Origin: CAVVSQ01 sp963848825
GTDB lineage: Bacteria > Planctomycetota > Planctomycetia > Gemmatales > Gemmataceae
Direction of reading: 5' to 3'
Length of the DNA: 64,000 nucleotides
Assembly: GCA_963848825.1 (NCBI GenBank)
Contig: CAWKFA010000017.1
Location: 806,001 to 870,000, forward strand
The notes below the pieces were generated by a model that was given only the letters and a program-made list of their open reading frames with translations, had not been told where the DNA came from and made no database searches. Below, piece by piece: positions 20,457 to 29,154 of this stretch (the first letter of the stretch is position 1; each line of letters starts with the position of its first letter). The translations under genes were made by a program, and so were the position numbers.

Positions 20457-21848
20457 ATGATAGCAAAAAAACAGGAAAACGCGAGCACCCGACCCGCGGA
20501 CTGGGCCATCCGCGGCCAGCGTGTCGTCACGCCCGAGGGAGTACGTCCCGCTGCCGTGGTCATTCGGGGCGACAAGATTCTGGCAATCGTGGGGCCCGGC
20601 GAAGTGCCGCCTGGTTTTCCCGTCGAGGATGTCGGCGAGTACGCGATCATGCCAGGTTTGGTTGACACGCATGTGCACATCAATGAGCCCGGCCGCACGG
20701 ACTGGGAAGGCTTTACCACCGCGACGATGGCGGCGGCGGCCGGCGGGATCACGACGCTGGTGGACATGCCGCTGAACAGCTCGCCCGTAACCACAACCAC
20801 GGCCGCACTGGCGCGGAAGCGCGCGGCGGCGCAGGAAAAGCTCTGGGTCGATTGTGGTTTTTATGGCGGCATCATACCAGGCAACACCAGCTACGTCGGA
20901 CCCTTGATCGAGGCCGGGGTGCTTGGTTTCAAGGCATTTCTGTGCCACTCCGGTATTGACGAATTTCCCAACGCCACGGCAAGCGACCTGCGCGCGGCCA
21001 TGCCCACAATCGCAGCCGCCGGCTTGCCCCTTTTGGTACATGCCGAGCTCGTTGGCGACATCGGCAACGCCACCCCGGCTGACCCGCGCAGCTATGCGGG
21101 CTACCTGGCGTCACGCCCGCGGCAATGGGAGCATGACGCGATCGAACTCGTCATAGCACTGTGCCAGGAATATCGCTGTGCCGTGCATATTGTGCACCTG
21201 GCGTCGGCCGACGCCTTGCCGATGATCGCCAGGGCGCGTGCCGCCGGGCTGCCGCTTACCGTGGAAACCTGTCCGCACTATCTCCACTTCGCGGCCGAGG
21301 AGATTCCCGATGGCGATCCGCGTTATAAATGCGCTCCGCCGTTGCGCGAGCGTGAGAACCGTGAAAGACTTCGGGCGGCCCTGCGCGATGGCCTCATCGA
21401 CACCATCGGCTCCGACCATTCGCCCAGCCCTCCGGAAATGAAGCACCTGGATAGCGGTGATTTGCGGCAAGCCTGGGGAGGCATCGCTTCGCTGCAGCTC
21501 ACCTTGCCCATCATCTGGACCATGGCGGCGCATTGGCCCGGGACTACTTTGCTCAACCTGGCCATCTGGCTAAGCCACGCACCGGCCCAACTCGTGGGCC
21601 TGGGCAGTTGCAAGGGCCTGTTGGCGGCCGGTTATGATGCTGATTTCGTGGTTTTTGACTCGGACACCGAGTTTACGGTGGCCGGCGCCATGCTGCACCA
21701 CCGCCACCGGGTCACACCATACGAGGGGCAGCGCCTGCGCGGCCGCGTCGTGCAAACGGTCCTGCGCGGGCGGACCATCTTTGCTGACAATAGCCACCAG
21801 GGGGACCGCGCCGGCCACACTCTGCGCCGTGGCCAGGAGTTGGCATGA
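20457..21848 (+). CDS. allB: Allantoinase
   Basis: This 463-residue cyclic amidohydrolase is predicted to open allantoin to allantoate at a binuclear metal centre. Motifs are MPGLVDTHVHINEPGRTDWE (HxH metal ligands and the substrate-contact segment), TTLVDMPLNSSPVTTT, GFKAFLCHSG with the bridging Lys expected to be carbamylated, LLVHAEL and HIVHLASADALP for further His ligands, and DTIGSDHSPSPPEMK with the catalytic Asp. The length fits AllB. It begins only 43 bp from the uricase start, and its stop overlaps OHCU decarboxylase by 4 bp (ATGA), so the three plus-strand genes allB, uraD and uraH form a tightly coupled unit. Confidence 0.93.
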   Translation: MIAKKQENASTRPADWAIRGQRVVTPEGVRPAAVVIRGDKILAIVGPGEVPPGFPVEDVGEYAIMPGLVDTHVHINEPGRTDWEGFTTATMAAAAGGITTLVDMPLNSSPVTTTTAALARKRAAAQEKLWVDCGFYGGIIPGNTSYVGPLIEAGVLGFKAFLCHSGIDEFPNATASDLRAAMPTIAAAGLPLLVHAELVGDIGNATPADPRSYAGYLASRPRQWEHDAIELVIALCQEYRCAVHIVHLASADALPMIARARAAGLPLTVETCPHYLHFAAEEIPDGDPRYKCAPPLRERENRERLRAALRDGLIDTIGSDHSPSPPEMKHLDSGDLRQAWGGIASLQLTLPIIWTMAAHWPGTTLLNLAIWLSHAPAQLVGLGSCKGLLAAGYDADFVVFDSDTEFTVAGAMLHHRHRVTPYEGQRLRGRVVQTVLRGRTIFADNSHQGDRAGHTLRRGQELA

Positions 21849-22348
21849 TCGATCTAGAGCGCCTCAATTCGCTGGCGGTGCCGGAAGCCCGGGCTGCCTT
21901 TCTCAAATGCTGCGGCGCGACACGCTGGGCCGAGCAAATGACCGCGCGGCGTCCATACCAGGATGAACAAGCGTTGTTGGCGAGCGCCGGGCAAGTCTGG
22001 CGCGGTCTGGAGCGCGCGGACTGGCTGGAAGCGTTTGCGGCTCATCCCAAAATAGGTGAACTCGACCTGCAAAAGAAGTTCGCCCAGACCGCGGCCTGGG
22101 CAGCCGCCGAGCAAGCCGGTGCCACTGCTGCCGCCGAGGCGACACTCAAGGCGCTGGCCACCGGCAATCGCGACTACGAAGCCAGGTTTGGCCACATTTT
22201 TATCGTCTGCGCCACCGGTAAGACAGCCAGCGAAATGCTGGCTGCCCTGCGCCAGCGCCTGGCCAACAACCCAGACGATGAACTTCGCGTCGCCGCCCAG
22301 GAACAGGAAAAAATCACCCTATTGCGCTTGCAAAAGATAACCTCATGA
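21845..22348 (+). CDS. uraD: OHCU decarboxylase
   Basis: The 167-residue protein matches 2-oxo-4-hydroxy-4-carboxy-5-ureidoimidazoline decarboxylase, which turns OHCU into (S)-allantoin. It is all-helical, with the catalytic His in AAHPKIGELDL, the EQAG segment that normally follows the catalytic Ser/Glu region, and YEARFGHIFIVCATGKTASE near the C-terminus, followed by LRQRLANNPDDELRVAAQEQ. Start and stop overlap allantoinase and HIU hydrolase by 4 bp each, so the product is made together with its pathway partners. Confidence 0.92.
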   Translation: MIDLERLNSLAVPEARAAFLKCCGATRWAEQMTARRPYQDEQALLASAGQVWRGLERADWLEAFAAHPKIGELDLQKKFAQTAAWAAAEQAGATAAAEATLKALATGNRDYEARFGHIFIVCATGKTASEMLAALRQRLANNPDDELRVAAQEQEKITLLRLQKITS

Positions 22349-22689
22349 GCCCCATCACCACTCACGTGCTGGACATTTCCCGCGGCAAGCCGGCCGAAGG
22401 GATCGCCGTGATCTTGCTCAAGCAGCAAGATGACAACTCCTGGGCACAGCTAGCCCAGGGCACGACCAACGCGGACGGGCGTGTCCTGTCCCTACTGAAA
22501 GATGACGCCACCCTGGCAATGGGCAGCTATCAACTCCGCTTCGCCACGGGCCCGTACTTCAACCAACATGGCGTCCGCGGGTTCTACCCGGAAGTGCAAG
22601 TGATTTTCCAAATTGACAACCCAAAGGAACATTTCCACGTCCCCCTGTTACTCAGCCCGTACGGCTATTCAACGTATCGGGGAAGTTAG
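22345..22689 (+). CDS. uraH: 5-hydroxyisourate hydrolase (transthyretin-like)
   Basis: This 114-residue transthyretin-related protein hydrolyses 5-hydroxyisourate, the product of uricase, to OHCU. It has the N-terminal THVLDISRGKPAEGI with the active-site His, the middle TTNADGRV, and the diagnostic C-terminal SPYGYSTYRGS ending in YRGS, preceded by FHVPLLL with the second His. It acts as a homotetramer in known family members. It is the last gene of the plus-strand ureide unit and is followed within about 30 bp by the 72-bp tandem hairpin array. Confidence 0.95.
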   Translation: MSPITTHVLDISRGKPAEGIAVILLKQQDDNSWAQLAQGTTNADGRVLSLLKDDATLAMGSYQLRFATGPYFNQHGVRGFYPEVQVIFQIDNPKEHFHVPLLLSPYGYSTYRGS

Positions 22690-22720
22690 ACGCCGACCGC
22701 TTACCGGCAGGTGAAGAATC

Positions 22721-22943
22721 GGCAGGGGACGGTGGGGCGCCGGGCCGATCTAGCTACAGACCTGCGTTTCCTGCCGCACGAGGCGGCAGGGGACGGGGAG
22801 AGTGCCGGGTGCCGGGTTGCTCTAGCTACAGACCTGCGTTTCCTGCCGCACGAGGCGGCAGGGGACGGGGAGAGTGCCGGGTGCCGGGTTCCTCTAGCTA
22901 TAGACCTGCGTTTCCTGCCGCACGAGGCGGCAGGGGACGGGGA
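22721..22943. repeat. 72-bp tandem repeat with an embedded hairpin (three units plus a diverged partial)
   Basis: Units begin at 22751, 22823 and 22895 (each 'tagcta-agacctgcg'), an exact 72-bp spacing, with a partial diverged copy upstream from 22721. Every unit contains CCTGCCGC-acgag-GCGGCAGG (22770-22790, 22842-22862, 22914-22934), an 8-bp stem with a 5-nt loop. The units are almost identical. The array lies between the convergent ends of uraH (plus) and the phosphodiesterase-like gene (minus). The repeat length is a multiple of three and the frames are open through it, but no gene is apparent. It may act as a multiple transcription stop or an mRNA-stabilising element. Confidence 0.85.
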
Positions 22944-22978
22944 TGCCACGCATGGGCACAGACAGCGTTTAACTCCAC

Positions 22979-23824
22979 TTATTTCTGCTTGGTGTCCGCG
23001 AGCAAAAATGTTTTGAGTTGCTCGAGTTTGTCGGTGTTGATCAAATCCACGTCGGCGGCACGCAGTTCCGCCCAAAAGTTCACGTCTTCCGGTGTGCCCC
23101 AGAAGCGGACGAGGCGGCCGGCTTCATGGGATTTGCGGACCAGCTCTTTAAGTTTCGCACGCTCCTCCTCGGCGAAGGCGCCTTTACCGCGCCACCGGAA
23201 AGTATTCGACCAGTTATCGCTAATCCAGGGTATTAGGTCCGCTGGCTTCTTGGAGTCGACGTCAGAGGGACGGCCGTCGATGCCGGCGTAGCGAATTTTT
23301 TGGGCGGCGATGTCGGCGCTGGCGCGGTTGCCGCTGATGACGACAGTGATCGCTTTCTTGTCGAGATGGCCGTCCTTGATTACGGAGAGAATATCGTCGT
23401 AACGGGCGAAAACCTTATCCAGGGCCTGATAGGTTGCCTTGGCCTCGGATTTGACGTCCACGAGCAGCCAGATAGTCGGTCCGCCCTTGTAGACGCGGCC
23501 GCCGTTTGCCTTGATTCGTTCGCGTAAGGGATCGAGGTATAGCTTCTCCAGCGTTCGCTCAGGGCGAAGATCGAGGGCGGAGTGAGCGACGAGCAGCGCA
23601 TCCTTGACCAGGAACACGTCGGCTTCCACGCTGCAGAAGCCCTGATCGAGCGCGTCGAACAGCGGCCGCTTGTGCTCGTAGTCGTTGTGGGCGTGCGCCC
23701 GCGTCAACGGCACGACCGGGCGCGGCGGGTCGTCGGCGGCTCCCGCCAACGTGACGAAACTGCCCGCCATCAGGCAGAACGCGGCGACAACGCGGTTGTG
23801 GGGGCGGCGGATGGCAAAGTGCAT
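22979..23824 (-). CDS. Exported PI-PLC/glycerophosphodiester phosphodiesterase-like protein
   Basis: The protein has 281 residues with a Sec signal peptide (MHFAIRRPHNRVVAAFCLMA, cleavage probably near GAA-DD). The mature part begins RAHAHNDYEHKRPLFDALDQ and continues GFCSVEADVFLVKDALLVAH, the HAHNDY / E-x-D / H pattern of planctomycete proteins in the phosphatidylinositol-phospholipase C and GDPD TIM-barrel superfamily. A further typical segment is RLVRFWGTPEDVNFWAEL. Catalytic His and the Glu-Asp metal ligands appear present. The ATG at 23824 is chosen for the GGAG upstream and the signal peptide. It is probably a periplasmic phosphodiesterase of unknown substrate, and follows the sialidase-like gene by 40 bp. 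Confidence 0.78.
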   Translation of the reverse strand: MHFAIRRPHNRVVAAFCLMAGSFVTLAGAADDPPRPVVPLTRAHAHNDYEHKRPLFDALDQGFCSVEADVFLVKDALLVAHSALDLRPERTLEKLYLDPLRERIKANGGRVYKGGPTIWLLVDVKSEAKATYQALDKVFARYDDILSVIKDGHLDKKAITVVISGNRASADIAAQKIRYAGIDGRPSDVDSKKPADLIPWISDNWSNTFRWRGKGAFAEEERAKLKELVRKSHEAGRLVRFWGTPEDVNFWAELRAADVDLINTDKLEQLKTFLLADTKQK

Positions 23825-23864
23825 ATCGAGTTCTCCGGTTGTGAAGGCATTGTGACCAGTGACG

Positions 23865-25033
23865 TTAGTGGAAAATGGTAAAAGAGTCATCTGTTTCCGC
23901 TACCACTGCCGGCAGACCCCAGACGGGAATGGCGCCGGCTTGGCGGCCGCCTTCGGTGGTGGCCTTACCACTCTTATCGTAGACCTGCCAGGCGAGCGTG
24001 CCGCCTCGGTTCCAACCCGTGCCTTCCGTCCAGGCGACGAGCACATGCCCATTTGTATTGACGGCCAGCGCCGGATGTTTTTGATTACGGCCTGGACCAG
24101 GGACCGCAATCGGCTTTTCAAGTGCAAGTTTGGCGGACGGGAGGCGTGCGAAATAGACCTGGCCATCATTGTCCCAGGCGGTGTATGTGCCGCCGGGCCC
24201 TTCAGCGAACGCTTCCGAGCTCATCGGGCAGGTGGCTATTTCCCACTCGTCCATACGTAAGCCAGCGAATGATTGGCCCTGGTCCGTCGTACGGAGCAGG
24301 TACATGCCGCGATTGATTTTCGCCGACGCCGCCCGGTAGACAAGATAGACATTGCCTTGCCGGTCGGCAAAACCGCCCATGCCGCAACATCCACAGGCCC
24401 CGGTGTGCTCCGCCCAGGCCGGTTTTTCCTGACTAAATGTCTGGCCATTGTCCCGCGAGATGCGCACCCACACTTGCCGGTTGTCTTCGCCTTTGACGAG
24501 GTCTGCGCCCAGGGCATGCCAGGCGACGTAAACATTGCCCGTCCGATCCGCCGCCAGCGAACCGCCACCATCGAGTAACGCGGACTGCTCCATCAGATTG
24601 TGCTGCGGTTCAAAGGCGGTGCCAGCGTCATTCAAACGCGCATAGAGCATGGGCACGCCAGCGAGCGGGTTTTTCGGAAAGGCCTGTCCGGAGCCGTTCC
24701 AGGCCACGTGAACACGCCCATTTTTCCCAACCGCGATGTGTCCGCCCCGGATGGTGCCGAGGGCGATGGCACTCTTGTCCTGACTGTTGACGCGCAGTGG
24801 CGGTGAGAATGCTGCCTGGCCCGCCTCGCGCCGCGTGTAGAGCAGGTTGCCGCCGCCGGCTTCGCCCTGAAAAAAAAGCAGGTGCAGGTTGCCGTTGTCA
24901 TCTGTCACGGCTTGTGGCTGAAGTCCATGGTATGGAGTCGCGCTGATCGTCACTTTGCTGTCGCCGGCCGTGCGCGGCTCGACAAACCAAACCAGAGAAA
25001 GGTAAGCAGCAGGAGGCGGGGCTTTCTGAACAT
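23865..25033 (-). CDS. Exported sialidase-like (BNR-type) propeller protein (one frameshift)
   Basis: Most of the protein is a six-bladed propeller-like sequence with Asp-box-like turns (SRDNGQTFSQE, RTTDQGQSFAG) and repeated G-x-V-y-V-A-W blades (GRVHVAWNGSG, GNVYVAWHALG), as in exo-alpha-sialidase-like proteins. A TGACGCCGMGGF Cys cluster sits in the middle. The signal peptide MFRKPRLLLLTFLWFGLSS lies in another frame ending at 24950; a lost base near 24966 joins it to SKVTISATPYHG and gives 389 residues. The catalytic Arg triad and Tyr of true sialidases could not be confirmed, so the substrate is open. It is probably periplasmic or surface-exposed and co-transcribed with the phosphodiesterase-like gene. 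Confidence 0.7.
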
Positions 25034-25080
25034 GGACCTATCATTGGCCCGGGCAGGCCCATTGTCAATGCCTGCGCCGG

Positions 25081-25746
25081 TCAGCCGTTGAGGCCGGCGA
25101 GGACTTGCTCCGTCGTCGCGGTCCAGCCGACGATGCCGCCCTGAGCGCGGACCATGTCGAGCGTGGCTTTTTTGAATTGTGGAAAATAACTTTCCGTGCA
25201 GTCTTCGACGAGAAGGCCCTCGTAGCCGCGGTCGTTGGCTTCCCGCATCGACGTCTGCACGCAGACTTCGGTGGTCACCCCGGTGAAGAGGAGATGGGTA
25301 ATGCCGCGTTTTTTCAGATCGGCATCCAGGTTGGTGGCGTAAAAAGCGCCTTTGCCTGGTTTGGCAATAACGAGCTCGCTGGAAAGTGGCTTGAGAGCGG
25401 CGACGAAATCGTTGCCTGGCTCGCCGTTGATGAGAATTCGCCCCATGGGGCCGACGTCGCCAATCTTCAGTTTGCCGCCGCCGCGGGTGAGCTTCGACTT
25501 GGGACAATCGGCCAGGTCGGGATCATGACATTCCTTGGTATGAATCACGGTGAGACGGCTTTTGCGAAATTCCTCCAGAAGCCTGGCCAGCGTTGGAATA
25601 ATGGGGGCCAACAATTTCACGTTGTTGCCGAGCGCGGCGCCAAAGCCCCCCGGCTCCACGAAGTCGCGCTGCATATCAATGAGGACAAGGGCCAGAGCCT
25701 TTTTCTCGAAGACATAGTCGTAAGGTTGGCCGTGGATCGTGGGCAT
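25081..25746 (-). CDS. Isochorismatase-like cysteine hydrolase
   Basis: This 221-residue cysteine hydrolase has the Asp-Lys-Cys triad: Asp in LVLIDMQRDFV, Lys in IAKPGKGAFYATNL, and Cys in LFTGVTTEVCVQTSMREAND. The cis-peptide GVTTEVC and the overall length fit the family that includes biuret hydrolase and ureidoacrylate amidohydrolase. It is clearly related to the second copy at 27440 but diverged, for example LVEDCTESYFPQF in place of LLEDCCAATDLG. It lies about 100 bp after the ABC ATPase gene at the end of the transporter operon, so it probably acts on an imported ureide-like or amide compound. The exact substrate cannot be read from sequence. Confidence 0.82.
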   Translation of the reverse strand: MPTIHGQPYDYVFEKKALALVLIDMQRDFVEPGGFGAALGNNVKLLAPIIPTLARLLEEFRKSRLTVIHTKECHDPDLADCPKSKLTRGGGKLKIGDVGPMGRILINGEPGNDFVAALKPLSSELVIAKPGKGAFYATNLDADLKKRGITHLLFTGVTTEVCVQTSMREANDRGYEGLLVEDCTESYFPQFKKATLDMVRAQGGIVGWTATTEQVLAGLNG

Positions 25747-25847
25747 CGGCTGGCTCCAGAGGACTGGTGAGTTCGCATCCGAGCCGAAGGTGCAAACAGG
25801 TTTTGCACTTTCGGCTCGGCGCGAATTATGAAGACAGGGAACGAAAC

Positions 25848-27443
25848 TTAGTGGCCGGCCATGAAGTGGCCGATGACGTTGCGGTCGGCCTGGTCGTTGG
25901 AAGTTTCGTGGACAATGTGTCCCTGCGAAATGACCAGGATGCGATCCGCCAGCTCCAGGACTTCGTCAAGGTCTTCGGAAAGGAGCAGAACGGCAGCGCC
26001 ACGGTTGCGAGCCTGCATGATGCGCGAACGGATTTCGGAGACCGCCTTGAAATCGAGGCCGAAGCAGGGATTGGCGACAACCAGGACCTCCACGTCCTCG
26101 CCCAGCTCCCGAGCTAACACGGCGCGCTGGATATTGCCGCCGGATAGAGTACGAATGGCCGCGGAGGGAATGGCTGGCTTGACGTTGAAGCGACCAATCA
26201 GGCCAGTGGCACTCGTATTCAGCGCCATCCGGCTCAAAAACCACTTGATGCGCGTGAAGGGGGGCGTGTCGAAGGCGCGAAAGGCCAGGTTCTCCGCCGT
26301 GGTCATGTTGCCGACGCACGCGTTTTGCAGCGGCATTTCCGGCAGAATATGAAAATGGTGACGGCGAATTTCCTTGCGCGTGCCTCGATACTTCACGCCT
26401 TGCACAATCACGCGTCCACTCGAAGGCGGCCGTTGGCCGGATAGGACCTGCACCAGTTCGCGCTGGCCGTTGCCGGAAACACCGGCGATGCCCACGATCT
26501 CGTGCGGGCGAACTTCGAGGGAAAGGCCGCGCAATACCTGGACGCCCATTTCATTGTGGGCGCAGACGTTCTCCAAAACCAAGCGTGCCTTGCCATGGTC
26601 CCCTGCCGGCTTAGTCTGGCGTGAGGCAGGTGCCGGGATCGACGCCTTGCCCATCATCATTTCAGCCATGGCCGCGGGTGTCAGGTCCTTGACGAGCCCT
26701 TCGCCGGTAAGCCGGCCCTGGCGGAGCACCGATACTTCATCGCAAAAACCCATCACCTCGCGAAACTTGTGGGTGATCATGAGTACGCTCAGGTGGCCGT
26801 CGGTGCACATTTGCCGCACCATCGTGAGGACCTCATCGGCTTCCTGGGGCGTCAGCACCGACGTTGGTTCGTCAAGAATGATGACCTTGCGCTTTAGATA
26901 GAGCTGTTTCAGCAACTCGATTTTTTGTTTTTCGCCGGCGGCCAGGTTGCGGACGATGGCCTTGGGGTTCACCCGGAAGGGCATCTTGGCCATGAACTCT
27001 TCGAGCGCATCCAGCTCCTTCTTCCAGTTGATGATGGCCGGCACGTGCTCGCGCGCCATGAGCATGTTCTCGACGACGCTCATGTTTTCGACCAGCGTGA
27101 AATGCTGATAAACCATGCCAACGCCGAGGGCGTGGGCCTGACGCGGATTTTTGAGCTCAACAGAGTGCTGGCCGACGCGGACCAGGCCGCCGTCCGGCCG
27201 ATACGTCCCCATGATACATTTGACGAGGGTGCTTTTACCCGCGCCATTCTCGCCCAGAAGGGCCCGGAACGAACCGGGCTTGAGAGTCAAGGAAACGTCG
27301 GACAAGACCTTGATGGGCCCGAATATCTTGGACAGGCCCACTGCTTCGAGCTTGGGCGGCGGCTCGTGCGTGAGATAGCCGTTAAAAGATTTGAGCATTT
27401 TCTTTTGCGGGAGGGGCACGGATTGTTCTTGGACAAAGGTCAT
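25848..27443 (-). CDS. ABC importer ATPase with two nucleotide-binding domains (BMP/nucleoside type)
   Basis: The 531-residue ATPase has two fused nucleotide-binding domains, as in sugar and nucleoside importers. Domain 1 shows Walker A GENGAGKST, Q-loop MVYQHFTLVENMS, signature NLAAGEKQKIELLK (LAAGE in place of LSGGQ), Walker B VIILDEPTSVLT and the switch His in LMITHKFREV. Domain 2 has a degenerate P-loop (GVSGNGQRELVQVLSG), signature TLSGGNIQRAVLAREL and a weakened Walker B (VLVVANPCFGLD), the usual asymmetry of this family. HFHILPEMPLQNACVGNMTT is typical of BMP-type transporters. Its ATG overlaps the stop of the biuret-hydrolase-like gene by 4 bp. It should power the two permeases at 28166-30311. 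Confidence 0.9.
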   Translation of the reverse strand: MTFVQEQSVPLPQKKMLKSFNGYLTHEPPPKLEAVGLSKIFGPIKVLSDVSLTLKPGSFRALLGENGAGKSTLVKCIMGTYRPDGGLVRVGQHSVELKNPRQAHALGVGMVYQHFTLVENMSVVENMLMAREHVPAIINWKKELDALEEFMAKMPFRVNPKAIVRNLAAGEKQKIELLKQLYLKRKVIILDEPTSVLTPQEADEVLTMVRQMCTDGHLSVLMITHKFREVMGFCDEVSVLRQGRLTGEGLVKDLTPAAMAEMMMGKASIPAPASRQTKPAGDHGKARLVLENVCAHNEMGVQVLRGLSLEVRPHEIVGIAGVSGNGQRELVQVLSGQRPPSSGRVIVQGVKYRGTRKEIRRHHFHILPEMPLQNACVGNMTTAENLAFRAFDTPPFTRIKWFLSRMALNTSATGLIGRFNVKPAIPSAAIRTLSGGNIQRAVLARELGEDVEVLVVANPCFGLDFKAVSEIRSRIMQARNRGAAVLLLSEDLDEVLELADRILVISQGHIVHETSNDQADRNVIGHFMAGH

Positions 27444-28120
27444 GGCAAAACCTCCATAAGGTCCGTGGATTTGGCCACGGCCCCGAAGACGCCGCCCTGC
27501 ATGGTGACCATTTTCAAGGCGGCCTGATGATTTCCCAGGTCGGTGGCGGCACAACAATCTTCGAGCAACAAGCATTCGAAGCCGCGATCGTTCGCCTCGC
27601 GCATGGTCGTGTGCACGCAGACGTCGGTCGTGATGCCGGTAAGTATCAAGTTTTGAATTCCCAGCCGGTGGAGCATGAGTTCGAGGTCGGTGGCGCAAAA
27701 GGAGCCTTTGCCCGGCTTGTCGATGATCGGTTCGCTCGGCAAGGGCGCCAGCTCGGGAATGATCTCCCAGCCTTTTTCACCGCGGACGAGGATGCGGCCG
27801 CAAGGTCCTGGGTCGCCGATACCGGCGCCGATGCGCTGCGAGCGCCAGCGCTTGTTCGCCGGCAGGTCCGCCATGTCGGGGCGATGACCTTCGCGCGTGT
27901 GCAGGATGGTGTAACCCTTGGAGCGCATGGCCTTGAGCAAGGACGCGATCGGTTTGATCGGCGCGCGTGTCAGGGCAATGTCATAGCCCATGGAATCGAC
28001 GTAGCCCCCTGGACCGCAGAAATCGGTCTGCATGTCGATAACGATAAGGGCGGTGTTGCGCGGCCCCAATTCCCCGTTAAAGGGCCAGGGATAGGGATTG
28101 GCGCGAACAAACGTGCTCAC
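27440..28120 (-). CDS. biuH: Biuret hydrolase-like cysteine hydrolase
   Basis: This 226-residue isochorismatase-fold enzyme resembles biuret amidohydrolase, which converts biuret to allophanate and ammonia. The triad is Asp in ALIVIDMQTDFCGPGGY, Lys in IIDKPGKGSFCATDLE, and Cys in LTGITTDVCVHTTMREANDR. The long conserved stretches TREGHRPDMADLPANKRWRS and GAGIGDPGPCGRILVRGE are what I associate with the biuret hydrolase subgroup. An allophanate hydrolase gene at the head of the same operon supports this assignment, since it would consume the product. Overlap with the ATPase gene indicates coupling to transport. Ureidoacrylate hydrolysis is the main alternative. Confidence 0.78.
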   Translation of the reverse strand: MSTFVRANPYPWPFNGELGPRNTALIVIDMQTDFCGPGGYVDSMGYDIALTRAPIKPIASLLKAMRSKGYTILHTREGHRPDMADLPANKRWRSQRIGAGIGDPGPCGRILVRGEKGWEIIPELAPLPSEPIIDKPGKGSFCATDLELMLHRLGIQNLILTGITTDVCVHTTMREANDRGFECLLLEDCCAATDLGNHQAALKMVTMQGGVFGAVAKSTDLMEVLP

Positions 28121-28165
28121 GAGAGGTCCCCTTCACGAATGGCGCCCATCAGGGCAGCCCGAACG

Positions 28166-29154
28166 TTAGCGTGCACCCGTCAAAACACCGGGAGCGCCAG
28201 CCATGGCACGACTGCGGGAGGACGTAATCATCATGATCACGAGCGTCAGTACATAAGGTGCTGCGTTCCATAAATACCCTGTCGTCCCCGACGCTAGCCC
28301 CTGGGTTTGCAGGGCGAGGCTTAGTGAACCGGCACCGCCAAATAGCAGCGACGCCCACAGGCACCGCACCGGGTCCCAGCGCGCGAATATCACCAGCGCC
28401 ACGGCCATGAGGCCCTGGCCGGTAGAGATGGTTTCGCTCCAGGCACCCGGGTAGTAAAGCGACAGGTAAATCCCGGCGGCGCCGGCCAGGAAGCCGCCAA
28501 GGCCCGTCGCCAGGATTCTGATCAAGTTGACGGAGTACCCCATAGCAGCGGCAGCTTCTTCACTTTCGCCCGCAAGACGTAGGATCATGCCCCAGCGCGT
28601 GCTCTTGAGCATCCAGGCGAACAGGGGAGTCAATACGAGCCCCACCAGAAACAACTCGTTAATTTTCAGGGCATTGCGAACTTGCTCCGACATGTAGACT
28701 TGTGGGTCCTCGCCGATGAGGTTGCACCACATGGTGCCAAAGTCGATGTCCTGAAGCTTCGGTGCCTGCAGGCTAATGAAGGGCTTGCCGAGAAACTTCG
28801 CCAGGCCCTTACCGAAATACATCATCGCGATGCCCATGGCCACGAAGTTGACACGCGGCAGATTGCAGAGCACGGCATGCAAGGCGCCTAAAACGACGCC
28901 GACGCAGCCCGCCGCCAGCACGCCGACCCAGGGGGCCAGCCCCGGACTGACGCCCGCCTTGTCCGCATAGTGGCTGACGGCATAGCCGGTCATGGCCCCC
29001 ATGAATAGCGTCCCCTCGAGGCCGAGGTTGACACGGCCGTGCGCTCGGTGACGCACTCGCCGAGGCTCACGAACAAGTAGGGCGTGCCATTGCGAATAAT
29101 GCCGCCGAACAGGAACACCATCAGCAGGCCAAGATCGAAGTTGTCAAGGTTCAT
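28166..29154 (-). CDS. ABC importer permease, BMP/nucleoside type (one frameshift)
   Basis: This inner-membrane permease has about eight hydrophobic helices. After correction for one lost base near 29040 it has 329 residues, with the N-terminus MNLDNFDLGLLMVFLFGGII in one frame and GRVNLGLEGTLFMGAMTGYA onward in another. The NLGLEG motif and EESEEAAAAMGYSVN-like coupling segment (actual: GESEEAAAAMGYSVNLIRIL) are characteristic of nucleoside and sugar importer permeases. Its ATG overlaps the stop of the first permease gene by 4 bp, and it is 45 bp upstream of the biuret-hydrolase-like gene. Confidence 0.88.

Noticed and set aside
22721..22943. CRISPR array from regular repeats
   Set aside because: The units are directly adjacent 72-bp tandem copies with no variable spacers, and no cas genes are near.
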